From the NCBI GenBank assembly GCA_964007475.1, contig OZ023273.1, positions 107,258,485 through 107,322,484 on the forward strand: a DNA stretch of 64,000 nt, read 5' to 3'. Source of the stretch: Hybos culiciformis. Its lineage: Eukaryota > Arthropoda > Insecta > Diptera > Hybotidae. The position numbers and the translations under genes were made by a program. This document shows, in pieces, positions 13,701-28,700 of this stretch. Every line of letters begins with the position of its first letter. The first letter of the stretch is position 1. A model generated the notes under the pieces. It had not been told where the DNA came from. It ran no database searches and saw only the letters and a program-made list of their open reading frames with translations.

Positions 13701-16700
13701 AAAACTTTACGAAAACAAAAAAATGAAAATAAATTATTGAAGAAATTTCAAAATCACGTTTAATTTAAGAGCATTTTTTTTTAACTTGAATATTCTATTC
13801 GATATCGTTTGAGCAATATTTTTAACATTTTATTTCTTTTTTTTTAATATAATATTATTGCATTTTTACACTCTGTTTGTGAAGACGAACAATTTCGACG
13901 TTAATGTTTATGTCACGACTATTTTTTTATGGCTTTAGGTACTTACATAACAAACTAATAAAATAAAAATTAAGACACAGAGCTTCTGCACCTAGTTAAG
14001 GGTTTTGATATTACGTCTAATAAAATCAGGGTTGGAATTATATAACTTTTGTCGACCGAACGACAATAGACTAAACTGCCAGACGATGTATTCAAAATAT
14101 TTTTTTTTTTTCGCAAATATCACGAAAACGGTGCGTTTTACAGCATGTGCAAGATCCCGATCGGATGACGGGAAATGGGTCAATTTTAATTTCTTAAAAT
14201 CCGGAACAAACAATCAATCAATCAACGCGACTAAGTTAATATAAAGGTTTTAATAAAAAAAATATGTGAGTCTCGGGACACACGGAAGAAGTGAAACTTC
14301 ATGGCAAGTAGTATTTTCTGGGGCGGCTAAATAAATATTTAAAATGGCCAAGTGCATATAAGACATGACGCCAATCGATTTTTTCGACGGCGATTAGTTG
14401 ATTTTTGTAAAATAACTTGTTTTGGGGGAGTTCGGCGGCTTAGAAAAAATTAAACAAAAAAAATTAAAAACCAGCGACTACTTAGATATAAAAACATTTA
14501 AAAATTCTAAAATACTTTTTAAGCTCAAAAAGTTTAGTGGCATAATGGCTTTTAAATTATTTCAAAAAGCCTATATTTATGGCTGCATGGCAACACTGGT
14601 TGCCAGATGATTTCACTATATTTTAAGCCGTAAACAAAATTCCGGTTACAACTATATTATTAACGACAATAATGTATGAAAAAACAGCAGCGTGGCTTAA
14701 ATCATGTTTTCTTTTTGTTGCCCAAATAGTTTAACCTAAAATAACTTTCAAATATGCCTGAAAAATTTCATGTTTATTAGTACTTCTTCTGAAAAGGAAT
14801 TGGAATAAAAATATTCTACATGCATTGCATTAATGGAATTTAATGGCAAAAATAATTTATACCAACAACTCAATTACAAATTACTTAAAAAAAAAAAACT
14901 GTTTTAGTTAAAAGAGCATTTTTAAACATGCCTGCAAAATTTGACATTAGTATTTCTTCCGAGAAGTAATTGTAATAAACATATTCCTCCTGTATTTTAT
15001 TAGTGTAATTTAATGTCAAAAATAAATTACACTAACAAACTAAAAAAATTACATTAAGAAAAATTAATATCAAAAATAAATTATCTACAAAATAGGTGCA
15101 TTGGAACATTTTTATTCAGAATACATATTTGTATTCCAAAAACTTTTTGAAAATTAGCACTAATAATTAATAAATGAAATATTTGTTATTCAATAATTTA
15201 AAATAAATTTTATTTTCCTTTCAATCGAAAAAAAAATAGTATTTTCGACTTTAATTCTGAGCCAATATAGAGTAGGTTATTGCGCTGATAAGCTTCATTA
15301 AGTTGCTAGCGGCTGTCGGTTTTATCATCAGCTGACACATAAATGTTTTCTTTTTTCTTTCTTTTTTGCCTTTTTTTTGACAATAATCGAGGCATTTTTG
15401 ACATTCAGCGTCACACTTTTGACACTTACATTTTTTTCACTCTCAATCACAATGCCTCTAAAGAAGTTTCAGTAGTGGCCAGTCCGCCCGCCCGCAGCCC
15501 CCACCCTCCCCCCTTCACGACTTCTGGGACACTCTCATCATTGGCCAATTTTCGGATGAGTTAAAGTGGATATAAGTTATGCAAAATCGACCGATGATTT
15601 AAGTACCGATGAGTTATTGCGCGGACCCGATTTGACCTATTTAATGTAGAAAAAGCATTTCGGAAAACGGTTTTTTTTTTTTCTTGGAGGGCTTCGCGCG
15701 AAGCGAGTGGGACGCCGTAGCAGTCATCCATTATGCACAACAGCTATAACAATTTTTTTTCACCCTTTCTGGATCGTCCGACATTTTTGTAGCGATGCTA
15801 ATTCAAAAAATGTTGAATTAGTGCCGCCAATTCAGAAAAATGAAATCGGCGGCGCTATTTCAGTTTGAAACTGGCGGCATTAATTCAGTTTCAACTGAAA
15901 TAGTGCCACCAATTTAGAAAACTGATATCGGCGGCGCTATTTCATTTTTATATGATATCGAATTGAGCGGCACTATTTCAGTTTTAGTTTATAGCTTCGC
16001 TACACTTCAGGTTAGCAACCATGAATTTCTTGGTTTGAAAATAGGTTGGCGAATGGGGTGACACACTTATAAAAGATGGTTTGGTTTGAAATTAAAAAAA
16101 AATTCTTTGTAAAATTAAAAAAAAATTCTTTGTAAAATAAAATTTTAATTTTTCGTAGTTTAAAAAAAAAAAATGAATTTTTTTAATTTAAAGAAAAAAT
16201 GGAAAATAAAAATAATATTCAATTTTTTTTTAAAAATATTTTAATTTATTTTCTTTTTTGACAACCTACAATTTATTATTATTTTTTTTATATTGAAGCA
16301 TTTTAAAGTATGATTTTTTCTGTATGAATTTTCTGCAAATTGACAGGTTATACCTTTTTGTTTTTGAAATGCAATAAAACTATGTAGTAAAATTTCTAGG
16401 TTTGTGTCGAACCTACTTTCAAACCATGAAAAAAAAAAAAAAAAATTTATATGGCAAACCAAGTACCAAACACAGAACGAACCCATTTTTTTCTGCAAAA
16501 CATGGAATTATGTGTTTGTAACCTGAAGTGTAGCGAAGTTATTAATGTCGAAAATACGGCGGCGCTATTTCAGTTTAATGTGCGGCACTATGTCGGGCGG
16601 CGCTATTTCCGGACACCTTTGAAAATAGAAAAAAAGCAGAAAAAAGCAAGGAAAAAGCAGAAAAAAGCAAGAAAAAAGCAGAAAAGTTGGCAACTTGCTG

Positions 16701-19700
16701 CTGACTTTTTTGTCTGCAAACTAACTTTTTTTGTCTGCAAACTGGCCTTTTAGTTAGTAATTTAGGTTAGTAATTTAGGTTAGTAATTTTTTTTCCTTTT
16801 TTTTGTATGAGAAAGGCTTGTTTACAGGTCAATTTACAGGTCAGTTCCACTCAAAGGTCAGTTTTAAGGTAAGGTATTATTTGGATTTTTATGTGCGATA
16901 TTATTTAGTTCCGAAGCTTTATTTATTTTAGTGAAATTTTAAAATATATTTCAATTTGATAATTTTGAAGCTTAACCCCCAGGTTAGACTGGATTTTTTT
17001 ACTATCTTGACGAAGATAGTAGTTGAATGTATTGGTGAAATTTTATTACTTTATTAATTGTCAATTTACTATCTTCTCTACTAGCAGGATTTAAATCAAG
17101 ACAGTTGAGAAGATAGTTGACTGGATAGTCACAGTCAGAAAAAAAGAACAAATATTTTTTTTTTACTTTAACAATACAAAATTAAAAATTGTATGCCTTG
17201 TTTTTTTTTTATCACTGTACTAAAAAAAAAAACAAAAAAATTTAATACAAAAAAATGGAAACATGATAAAAATCTTGATAGAAATCAGGATAGTAAAAAG
17301 ACACTCAATCAACTATCTTCTTACAAACACAGATAAAAAACACATACAATGATCAGTTTACTATCCAGTCTAATCTCTGCGTAAGAAAGTCTTAGAAAAT
17401 AATGTTAATTTCATATAATATGATGTTAGAAACATAATTTTCTAGAAACATAAATTTTATTTAACATAATTTTCTAGAAAATTTTAATTTCGACTCTTTT
17501 TTTTTTTGAGATTTTTAGCAATAAAATCTTTTAACCCAAAATAATCTTTTTTTATTTATTTATAATTTTTCTTATCAAAAAATGTATGAATATTATTTTT
17601 TCATATAAGCACAGGAATTTCAATGCATCAATCGCATAATTATAAAAGTCAACAGAAATTTTAGGAATAAGAAAACAATTTAAGCTGAATTCACGTCACA
17701 TGATTTGCCTACTAAATTTAGCTTTATATACCGGAATATTTATATATTAGTTACATTATGTACAAAACATAAACATAATTCAATATCATAAAAAATTTTA
17801 TAAGATTAATTCAGTACAATATTACCTCATGCTAAATTTATTGATTTTATACCATGGCATATAATCGTCATTATTATGGTTTTATTTCTAGAAACGTGAT
17901 TCAAATGTTTGTTTATGATCTCAAAATTTTTTATAAACAAAATAATGCTTATTTTTACATACATTATATCCGGTCACTGCATACGGTCTCAGTTTATCTT
18001 TATAAATTAAATATACGCATAATATATTCAACATATATTTGTATATTTTTATTATTAAAATAATTTTAAGTTATTAATGATAATGATTTGCTTTAATTTG
18101 TTTATTTTTATATACTTTGAAATACATACTTAATCTAATAATGTAATGTACATATGTATATGAATAAAAAAACTGCAAAATAAATCTACAATTATTTTTA
18201 TTTATTTATTTATTCCACTTTGATTGTATCTGCATAAATTGTGAGATGACGAAGAATCGACAAGACATTATGAATATTCCCGTCATAAAATCCTGGATTT
18301 TCGAAACATAAGGTTATATACATATAAAATAAAAAGTACATACATACATACATTATACATAAAAGTATATACATATATACTCATACTATTAAACATTTGA
18401 CACATTTGTACCTATATTGTATTATATAAAGATGTTGCAAAAATATAATAAATGTTGATTTTATTATTTTAGTTAGATGGCAAACCCATTTTTCCACTTC
18501 CAATTTTATTTCATTTCTCTCATTTATTTCTCAATTTTCTAATATCATAAGAATAAAACATAATGAAATCAAAATATTTCGTATAGAATTAAAATTAAAA
18601 AAATCATGTAGGTATGGTGTGGTTTTTAAGTTAAAATTTGTTAAAAAATAGTTTATGAAGTATTGACAAAAAAAAATTGTTATGCGAAAAATAAATAATA
18701 AATATGATAAGGGGTTAAAAAAAATGCAAATTAAAAAGTACTTAATAACGGAATAAAATCATAGGAATACGTATCGTGTACACCAGTGGTTTCCATTGGT
18801 GGGCCGCGAGTTGACTCTAGGTTGATTCATCAAACATTTTATTATTTAATTGTTTGTATTTATTTAATTATTTATTTTAATTAAATTGATGCAATATGTG
18901 TTTGTATCACATTTTTAGGTACTTGTAAAATTTTTCTTAATAAATGTCAGTATTAAAAAGGTTACAGTACAAAATTCATATCGAGTTTTACACACTGCAG
19001 CTTTAAAAGTACTACTTCCATTCACAACGTCTAATATATGTGAAATTGCTAATTCAGCAATGTTTGCATTAAAAAACAAATATCGCAATAAATTACAATT
19101 ATCAAACTCACTTCGCCTGAAAATAACTAATACAAAGTAAGTAGATGTCCAACTACATATAATTCTTAGCTATTTTTTTCATAATTAAATAAAGAAACTT
19201 ATTATATCACTTATTACCACAACGAAAGATGATAAATTTTATTGCATTTCCTAAATTAAAAAACTATAAATTTTTCTGAACAATTCTGAATAAAGTTTGA
19301 ATACAAAACTGGATTCATCAGTTTATATATTGATAAACCTAATCTCCTTAATTTTTAAACATACACATTCTAACATTCACGAAATAGAAAACACAATAAT
19401 CTACAAAGTAGGGGGAAAGAGTTTTTATAAATACGAAAGTTATTATAAAAGTCATAAGTAAATAAAAATATATTATAATAAGATAGTTATTTACTAATTA
19501 GCCCCATCTTCGAGAAAGGATGCAAATTGTAAAAACCAACGCACAATCACCCATTTAAATCTATTGTTAATATTATAGAAAACTAAAATTCTTTATTATG
19601 TGAAAGGGAACTACATTTTATATTATCTTTTCATCCACAATTCTAGTTAAAAAAAAATTTTTTCTAATAAGCTACAACAATTATTATCTTTATAACTTTA

Positions 19701-22700
19701 CTTATTATTAGATTAAGAAACTTTCAAGTTATGTTATAAAATAATGATAATAATAATTTAAAATTGTAATAAAGTAATTTAATTACAACATAAGTAGGTA
19801 TATTGTTCATAATGATAACACAACCGTAAAATTTCTAATGTTTGTTTAAAATTGACATTTAGGTAATTTAGGATATGTTTTCATAGAATTCAAAGCAATG
19901 CAACTAAGTATTAGTGAGGTGAGTTTAGGTATTTTTCGTTAATATTTAAACTTTACAATGTACAATGTACATATTTTGAAGAGGTTGAACTATACTTTTT
20001 AAGATTCGAATTCATAGTTTTTTTTTACGTCTTTTTTTCATATTTGGTTTGACGTTCAAATCGAATTCAAGTATTCACGCGTCAACTAAAAAGTCTCCGA
20101 TCACATTTGTATAAAAATAAATTCATCAAATTTTATTTTATGTGTGAAAAAAAACCAAATAACGTCGCGTCGTTATATAGTTCATTGGCATGCAATATTG
20201 CAATGAATTGAAAAATATGTAATTATTATCTACCATGATTTTTAGTTGAAGAATAATTTTATTAAATTTTAACATGCGATGATTTAATTTTCAGGAGCGT
20301 GTCATTAGTCACAATTACAAATAGATCGTATAAGTAGGTATAATGGTATAATTTACGAAAGATAAGTTTGTTGGGAACAAAGTACATAATGTAATCCATA
20401 TACATATTGTAAGAAATTATTTATTTCTTAAAACATGAAATAAATGACTTTCTAGTTTCTAACACGTAGGTAATTTTTGAAAATATAAGTATTTATAAAA
20501 TATTTATGGATTTCTGTATATAGTCTTATTTTTATGTAATATAAACATTTTCTTATTTTTTACTTTAGTTCCCTCACGTCGCACCGTCTTAGTTTTTTTG
20601 AGCCTGATTTCTTTACCTTTTTCAACTCAATCCAATTAATTAAATAATTTTCAAAAAAATACTTAACAAAAATATTCTTTACTATTATTATTATATTATA
20701 CATTATTATAAACATTATGAGTTCAAGAGCAATTAATTAATTCTCAAAAAAGTAGATACTTACTTGCCTAGAAAAAAGCTAAACCTGTCTTATAAACCTT
20801 ATTTTATGAAAATAGAATAAAAAAACTTATCTACCCTAAAGATGTTTAAAAAAAAAAGGTAAGTATAATGAAAGTAAAATTATAAAGACATAGTAAGTAT
20901 GTAATAAAATATATCAAAATAAAATAAATAAGTATCAATCGTATCAATAGATTTTCTGGATTTTCTGTACCTATATAATTTCTTTTTATTTTCCGAATTT
21001 AATTTTAATAAAAACTAGAATCGCATTAAATCGTATGGAAGCCGAAAGTCCAAAATGGCTTGGAAAATAGTTTTAAAAATTATAAATTGATTATCGACAT
21101 ATTAATGAATAAAACACAAGAAAACAGATCAGATACGTTTATTTATTTATTGGCTTTATTCTTTGATTTAAAAAAGAAAATACTTACCATGTTTTTTTTT
21201 TTTTCATTCTAATTTCTAAAACTATGTGCTCATTTTTATTAAGATCATCTATTTTTCGCGCAAAAAAAAAATGGCCAATTATACATTACGTTCATATTAA
21301 AAATCGGTTATTTTATTTTTAACTTTATTAAAAAATTCAAAAAAAATGTTGTTACTTTATTGTTATACCTTATTATGACAAATTTTCTGTGCAAGAATGA
21401 AAACGGTCGTGAGTAATTTATCGTATGGACAATTTATCGTATGAACACTTTATCGTACGGTCATTACATCGTAAGTAAATTTATCATAAGATTTATTAAT
21501 TTAGGCCGCCGCCCAGAAATTGAATTTTTCATTTAAGTTTTTCTTCTCTGTAATTAAATTAAATTAAATTAATAACTAAATCGAGGTAAATTTTTTATTG
21601 AGAACATTCCTTTATTTTATATTTATTTCCTTTTTTATGCGGAGTAGAGAGGTTTATATACATTTTGGAGGAGCACAAAAAATTTAAATGGGACCCGCAA
21701 CAGACACACAAGTTATTTAATATCACGACTCCTCATACTTCATAGTAAAGGAATAATATGGCTTTTGGCTTTCATGTGCCCGTCAGTTAGGCGTATATTT
21801 CTAGTATTAGAATAAAATTTGAATATAGATAATTAATAACATTCAATAAGTTTTCTATAAGTATATTTACAGAAAAAAAAGTCCGAACTCCTGGACTTGG
21901 TGTGGTCAGTTACTTTGAATATACTTCCAGCATTAGAATAAATTTCTAATTATCTACATACATAAGTATATTTACAAACAAACATTGTCCCAACATTGCT
22001 TATATAACATTTATTTAACATAATTAAAATGAACCGCACTATTAAGTACCAAATAATTTTTGTTGTAGTAAAATTAATAGAAATTTTTTTTATTAATTTG
22101 ATTTTATTTAAAGAATTAGAGAAAAAAACACACATTTTTTTTAACAAAAAAAAACTTTTATAATTGTTACAAACATATAAGCTCTTTATGAAAAAAATAA
22201 GACAAAATAAATTTTCAAGTATGAAATAAGCATGAAAATAATTCTCACCAAAAATTTGTTTAAATCTTTCATAAAAATTATCGCAAATCGAAATACATTT
22301 ATTTATTTATGTAACTTCTAAATATTTATATCATATAGTGAAAAATTTTCAACGATAAGACCTTGTTCGAATATAAAAATTTAAAAATCCGACGCGGAAT
22401 AAACTTAAGTGATTACGTAATAATATTATTTTTAATAATCAAATTTTCGGAACATCTAATTTCTTATCTTTCATTAAGATCCAACATTTAATTTCTGATT
22501 TTAAATCATATCGGAAAACAAAAAATTTGCCTAATTAAAATAATAATGTGAGCCTGGCTATTACTAGTTACTTATTGCAATATTGATCAAAAATGCCAAA
22601 ACGACTAAATCTTTGTGTTTTTTTTTAGTAAGTATTTAAGTACTTATAAAAAGAAGAAATAGAATACTAACGAAAATGAATGTAAATATTTTCGATTTTT

Positions 22701-25700
22701 TATAGTGAAAAATATTTCCAAAAATTATTTTTAATTTTCAAATTTATCTCAAGGAATATTGAATGAAAATTGAATTTATATGTGAATGTATAATACTTGA
22801 ATAGTATTCTTGAAGCTAAAAATATTTTTCTACATTCCGTGAATCATGCATGACAAAATAGATTTTTAAAAAATCTTGTAATTAAAAGATAAAAAACTAT
22901 TAAAAAAATTATAATTGAAATAAATAAATTCTGTTTATTAATTTTTTGTACACAAAGTGGCTATTTTGAATCAAATATAAATATTAAAATCTAAAAATTG
23001 TTATACGTAGATATCTATATATTGTCGGCCGTTATGATGTAGTGGTATTACCATTGGCGTGTTCGGTCGTGGATTCGATTCCGACCTCCGACTGGAATCA
23101 ATGTCAATTTTTCATTTTTTTTCACATGAATAAGGTTTTTGTGTAAATTGAATTTGATCAACAAAATTCAGGTACGATTTGTAAAACTTCAATTTTCTAA
23201 TTCGATTATTTAAATTATTGTTGATATATCTAGAACTTAAAATAGCAATTTGTTAAAAAGTTTCTAAAAAAAATTAAATGTTATGAAGGTGTTTTTAAAT
23301 AATATTAAACCCAATTAATTAACTCAGACTTGAGATCGATTTCAGGTGCAATTTTAAAAATTACGTTTTTTGCTCATCTTCTAATTTGAATACTTAAATT
23401 ATTAATAGTTAATATAGTGTGCTTAAAATAGCAATATGCTAAAAGTTTCTCAAAAAAATTAAATGTAATGAAGGTATTTTTAAATAATATGAAATCCAAT
23501 TAATTAATTACCTTCAGACTTCACAATGAGTTTCATTGATTTTTTTCTCGTAAATACGCAATAATTTTGTATGTCGTCAGCCAGTTTAATAAAATTTATT
23601 ACATATATCAGGATTAAAATACTTAAATTCTAATTAGGTACTTATTATTTATTTTGTGATGCATGTACACGACAAAAATTAGATTTCTTAGAAAAAGAGA
23701 AACAACAATGTAACTAATATAATAATCATCCAATCCTATTTGAAATCTTTATCTTTATCAAAATAAAAAATCAAAAATGTAACCACAGTAAAGATTGAAC
23801 GAAAAATGCTGAGTTTTGAATCTAGAACTAAACTAGTGATATTTGATTTATTTTCTTACTAATCTCCTAAACGATGATTATAATTTTTATTAAGTATCTA
23901 CCGAATCAAATATTATAATACTTAATTAGTTTAATCTAGTTTTCATTGTCAATTTTAATCTTTTAATTAAAAGATTATGAAATTGATTATTTTTTTCATC
24001 ACGAACAATAATAAAAAAATCATAATAGAGACTGTGAAGTATTAAAGAAATTAGGGAAAAGTGTTTTACTTAGTTATTTTAATAAGAATATTTTTAGAAT
24101 CATATCAAGAAATATATTTTTTAAGAGTCAATGATGGCATGAAATTTAACTTCAGTTTTAGTCAGTGTTTTAGAGATATTCAACTCAAACATTACATTTG
24201 AAGATGAATACCACCTTGTAAGTTGTATTTGTAATAAAAAACGTAAAGTTACGCAATACGTGGAATTGCATTTAATTTTTTTTATTGAAAAAAACAATAA
24301 AACATAAGATATGTAAGTATACATTATGTTGTTTTTTCGTATACATTATTGTCGTCGGCGTTATGTCTTGGTCCATGCAGCTTGTGAGTTGCACGTCTTT
24401 TATATTGCTCCGTGTACAAACAGTCTTCAATCTGTTTTGAAATAAAAATTTCCTCTATGTTTAATTTAAAGATGAGAAATATTCTTAATATGAATTAAAT
24501 ACTAAGTACTTAATACCAAAGTAAAAAATCTGATGTCTTCAAAACCGAACATAATGCCTATCTTAGTTATTTATCTATTTAATTGGTTATCTGCAATAGG
24601 TTCATAAGTATATATACTTACTTATCTATAAAAAAAATTGTTTATTCATATATACCTATTAGCCAAATCAATGTTTTCGTCCTATTATAATCTTATCACT
24701 AAAAATGTTCAAATAAATGCCATGTAGGTTAGGTTAAAATTTTTTTTTTTTTGTACAGGTTCATACATATAAATGTCCCTGAATAACATTTAAAACTCAT
24801 ATCTCATGTTTGATTTAATTGTGGAAAATAAATTAAATTTATTTAGCACAATCATTCATAATAGGTTTATTTGACATGCAGTACTAAAAACGAACAAATT
24901 GGTAGCACAAAAATCAATTGAATTGTTTACAATAGAATATAATTCTAGATAAGTAGGTGTCTACACATAACTATAATACCATAATAGTACCTACCTCGTT
25001 TTAATATGACCAGATTTGTTTATTAGCTAACTCTCGACCAAATTAAGCATTTGTTTCTTTTGCATTTGCAGCAGAGTTGCTAGCCTTGCTAATTAATTTA
25101 CCTAGATAAATTCCATAAACCAGTTAACGTCCATAAGAAATTTAAATTTAAGTATATAAAATTCCCAAAAATTCCAAAAAATTGTGCATTCGTGGCGGGA
25201 CAATTATTTAAATATTATTCCCATTTTAACCAGTACATAATTATATATGAATATTAATATAAAATTAAGTACATACCTGTCCTTCATATGTATAGATTTT
25301 GTGCACGCAATAATTTTATAATTAAATACACATACTTATATTAAATGTGAAAACCATAAGAAAGAAACAACCTCTTCTGGTTCTTAGAGAAAATATCGTC
25401 TGCTAAGAAATGAAACAACGTATGATATTTATACGTCAATATTAGATAATAGCACCATTCGATTCCTCGTACTCGATTTTATAAGTAAAACTATTTTGCA
25501 ATATTCTTAATGTTGATTAAAATTTTTTTTTTAGATTTAAATTTTACGTTACTTGATATTTTTCCATACATTTTTTTAAATTTTCAAATCTTTAAACTCA
25601 AATTACTCGAAACTATACTTTTCATTATACATCGTTTCATTTCTCAGCAGACGATATATACAAAAATTCTATTTTTGATAAAAGATCTTTTTATGTCAAG

Positions 25701-28700
25701 GATCTTGGAACAGATTTGCAATTTATCTTTTAATTAATTTTATAAATAAATAGTACTTACCTACGTAAGTACTAACCTAATACATACATAACTTCTTACA
25801 CTAAATATGTTCGTAAATAGTGATTCAAAAAGATTAAATCGAAAAATTGTCAACTGTTGTAAATAATAATAACATTCGAATCATGGTTTCTTTAAACCAA
25901 CAAGTTTAGATTCTTTCTCTTAAATTAAATTTAGTATTGTTATTCTAATCATTAAATGAAAATTATTTGTACAGTTTTAGAATTATTCAGTTCAAAACAT
26001 ATTACATCACTTTTTTTAAGATTTTTTGTATTTATTTTATGTATTATATAGGTAAGTTGTTATTGGGTACTATTCCATAATACTATATACTATTATATAT
26101 ATGTATTAATATAGTAATACTATAAGATGTTGTCTTTCTATAATAAGTAAATATACTTATAAATAAATAAATCAATCGAAGAACAATGTTTAATAACAAT
26201 AAATTTAGCATTTTTTAAGTGAGTATACGGTATACTTACGCAAAATACAATTTGTATAAATATGTACACATAAAAGTATAATTATTTTGTTGGGGGCGGA
26301 TATTGATCTTTTCACTTTCATTATAAATGTACCTATACAAATTCTGTAGAAAAGATCAATTTTACCCTAAAAATCATGTTTTCGGATGTCAAAAACAAAC
26401 ATTTTAAATTTACACACTCTTCTTCTTGTACAAGAGCACACAAAACTGAATTTTTTTTTTTTAAATATAATAATATTTTTATTAGAGTGTGCGTCATCAG
26501 CCAACAATATCATTGATTAATTTAATTGTAGTACGCGTGCCATTTAAAATAATTTAATTTCTGAATTTTTTATTTTATTTTATTTTTGAAACAAAATTAT
26601 TATTCTATGAATGGAAAGAAAAAAAACGTTTTTAATGGATAATAATTCTTTCTTTACAAAACCAGCCGTTCAGAAAGTAAACGGGGGAAAAACGGTGGAT
26701 GCTTGTTGTCAATTTTGTTTTTTTTTTGTCAATAAAAAATTTTAAGAAGAAATTTCTAAATCAATTCTAAAATATCTTTCATCTATGTACCTACCTACCT
26801 ACTAAGTAATCGAACGATGCGATCTTTCCAGGATTTCTCGGAACTAAGAAGCGAGGTAGATAGCGAAAGCTTTGAAGAACATAGAAGAATATGGCGACAC
26901 ACTTAGGGAAACAACACCACCAAAAAAATTATTTGGGATCTAAATAAAACAAAGTCTAAGCAGGTATTAAGTCTTGGAAAGGACTACTAACTGTCGACTT
27001 TTCACTGGCATATGTACATAATTGGATTTGCTCGATTTATGTAAATTTTAATTCTATTTAATCCGAATTTTATAAAACTTAATATTAATGATTTAATTAA
27101 TTGCTTTTTTTTAATAATAATTTTTTTTTCTTTAATTTTTTTTTAACAAATCAACCTTCCTCCTAGGTTCCTCCCTCAAAACCAAAATTAATTCGATGTG
27201 CTACTTTTTGTGCATGTGGATAAATTTATAATAGCTAGTAGTAAGTGAGTAGGTACTTCTGATTATGAGTAAATTCGATATTCCAAAATATAAAAAAATA
27301 AAATAAGAAATTCTTTTTCAAAATTATAACAAATTGATGGATATCCCTTTTTAAAAACAGGATAAAATATTCAAAATCCTTGACATTGAGAAAAAAAAAA
27401 TTCCTACAAGTTTTTAAAAATACAGAGAGAGAAAAGGGAAGAATCAAAATAATTGAATGAAAAATGTGCAAAAAAAACTTTTTTTTACATGAGTAACCCT
27501 TAAAATTGAAAACAAATGTGTTATTTATTTAGATATTATATACTTATACCCACATAGAAGCAATAAGTATATACAATACATACATAGGTACCTATAACTA
27601 ATTTATATTTATAAAATAGAAAACATTACTCACAGAAAAAAAATATTTATTATAAAATAAAATAAAATTTCACTTTTTAAATAACTAAGTCAAGGACGAA
27701 TAATGATTCTGAAAATTTTTAATGTAATCAGTAAAAAAGATCCAATAACTATTATAATATATAAATAGATACTTATTCTTTTGTGTAAATATATTGTGTG
27801 ATGTGATTATGATTAATGATAAATACCATTTAAAAAAAAAAAAGAGGCACAAAATCATTGAAACATTTTCCCAGATATTTCAAAACTTTTAGTTTCTAAA
27901 TAATAATAAACTTTAGTACCTACCTTTAAATTAAAAAAAACCCAGGAAAAAACCCAGAGAAAAGATGTTTGCGGATATTCTGTTTTGACTTCAATTACAA
28001 AAAAATTTAAGAAACGACGCGTCGTGTTGGAAATTTATTTCCAAGTACATACCAAAATCATTGTATCAATAATACTATCAATAATAAATCTTTGAATGTG
28101 GAATAATTTACTGTGCTAGTGGATATACTAAATGCAAGAACACATCTTTGTCACCACAAGGTATAATCGATTAAATCTGTGTTTTATGATTTATAGAATT
28201 CCGGCCGGCTGAATTATACAGAAAAAGTTTCTTCGCCTATCGGGCGACAAACGAACCCCATAGGATACTTCTTCTTTTTTTTTGTTTATGAATAGTTTCA
28301 AAAAAATTTCTCGGCTGGAATTCTGTATTCCATAATACACTTCCTTTTTCAAATAACAAGAATACCGAACTACTTAAATAAAACTTAATTCATGAAATTA
28401 TAGAAATAGAAACTTTTTTAAAAATTTATTTTCTTTATACATTATATACCTCTATGATTGAGTACGTAGTAACAGTTAGGTGTAATTAATAAAAACCAAA
28501 CACGACTTTTATTAATTTGTATTCAGATAAAAGCTGAAGTTAACTTAGTTAAAACCGAGTTTAGAACTAATTTCGAAACAAATAATTTAGGTTTGAAATA
28601 AGATTTAAATTTAAATATTAAGATAAGAAATAAAATTTATTATTAAACATTAAGATGAGTAAAAAATCAAGCTTAAATATTATTCAAAAATCATAAAAGT

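Noticed and set aside
16451..16753. Open frame of 100 codons containing [14 protein letters not shown] and a lysine/glutamine-rich tail
   Set aside because: It lies in the inverted-repeat family. The same peptide fragments appear in other copies at matching positions, and the tail is a GCAGAAAAAA simple repeat.
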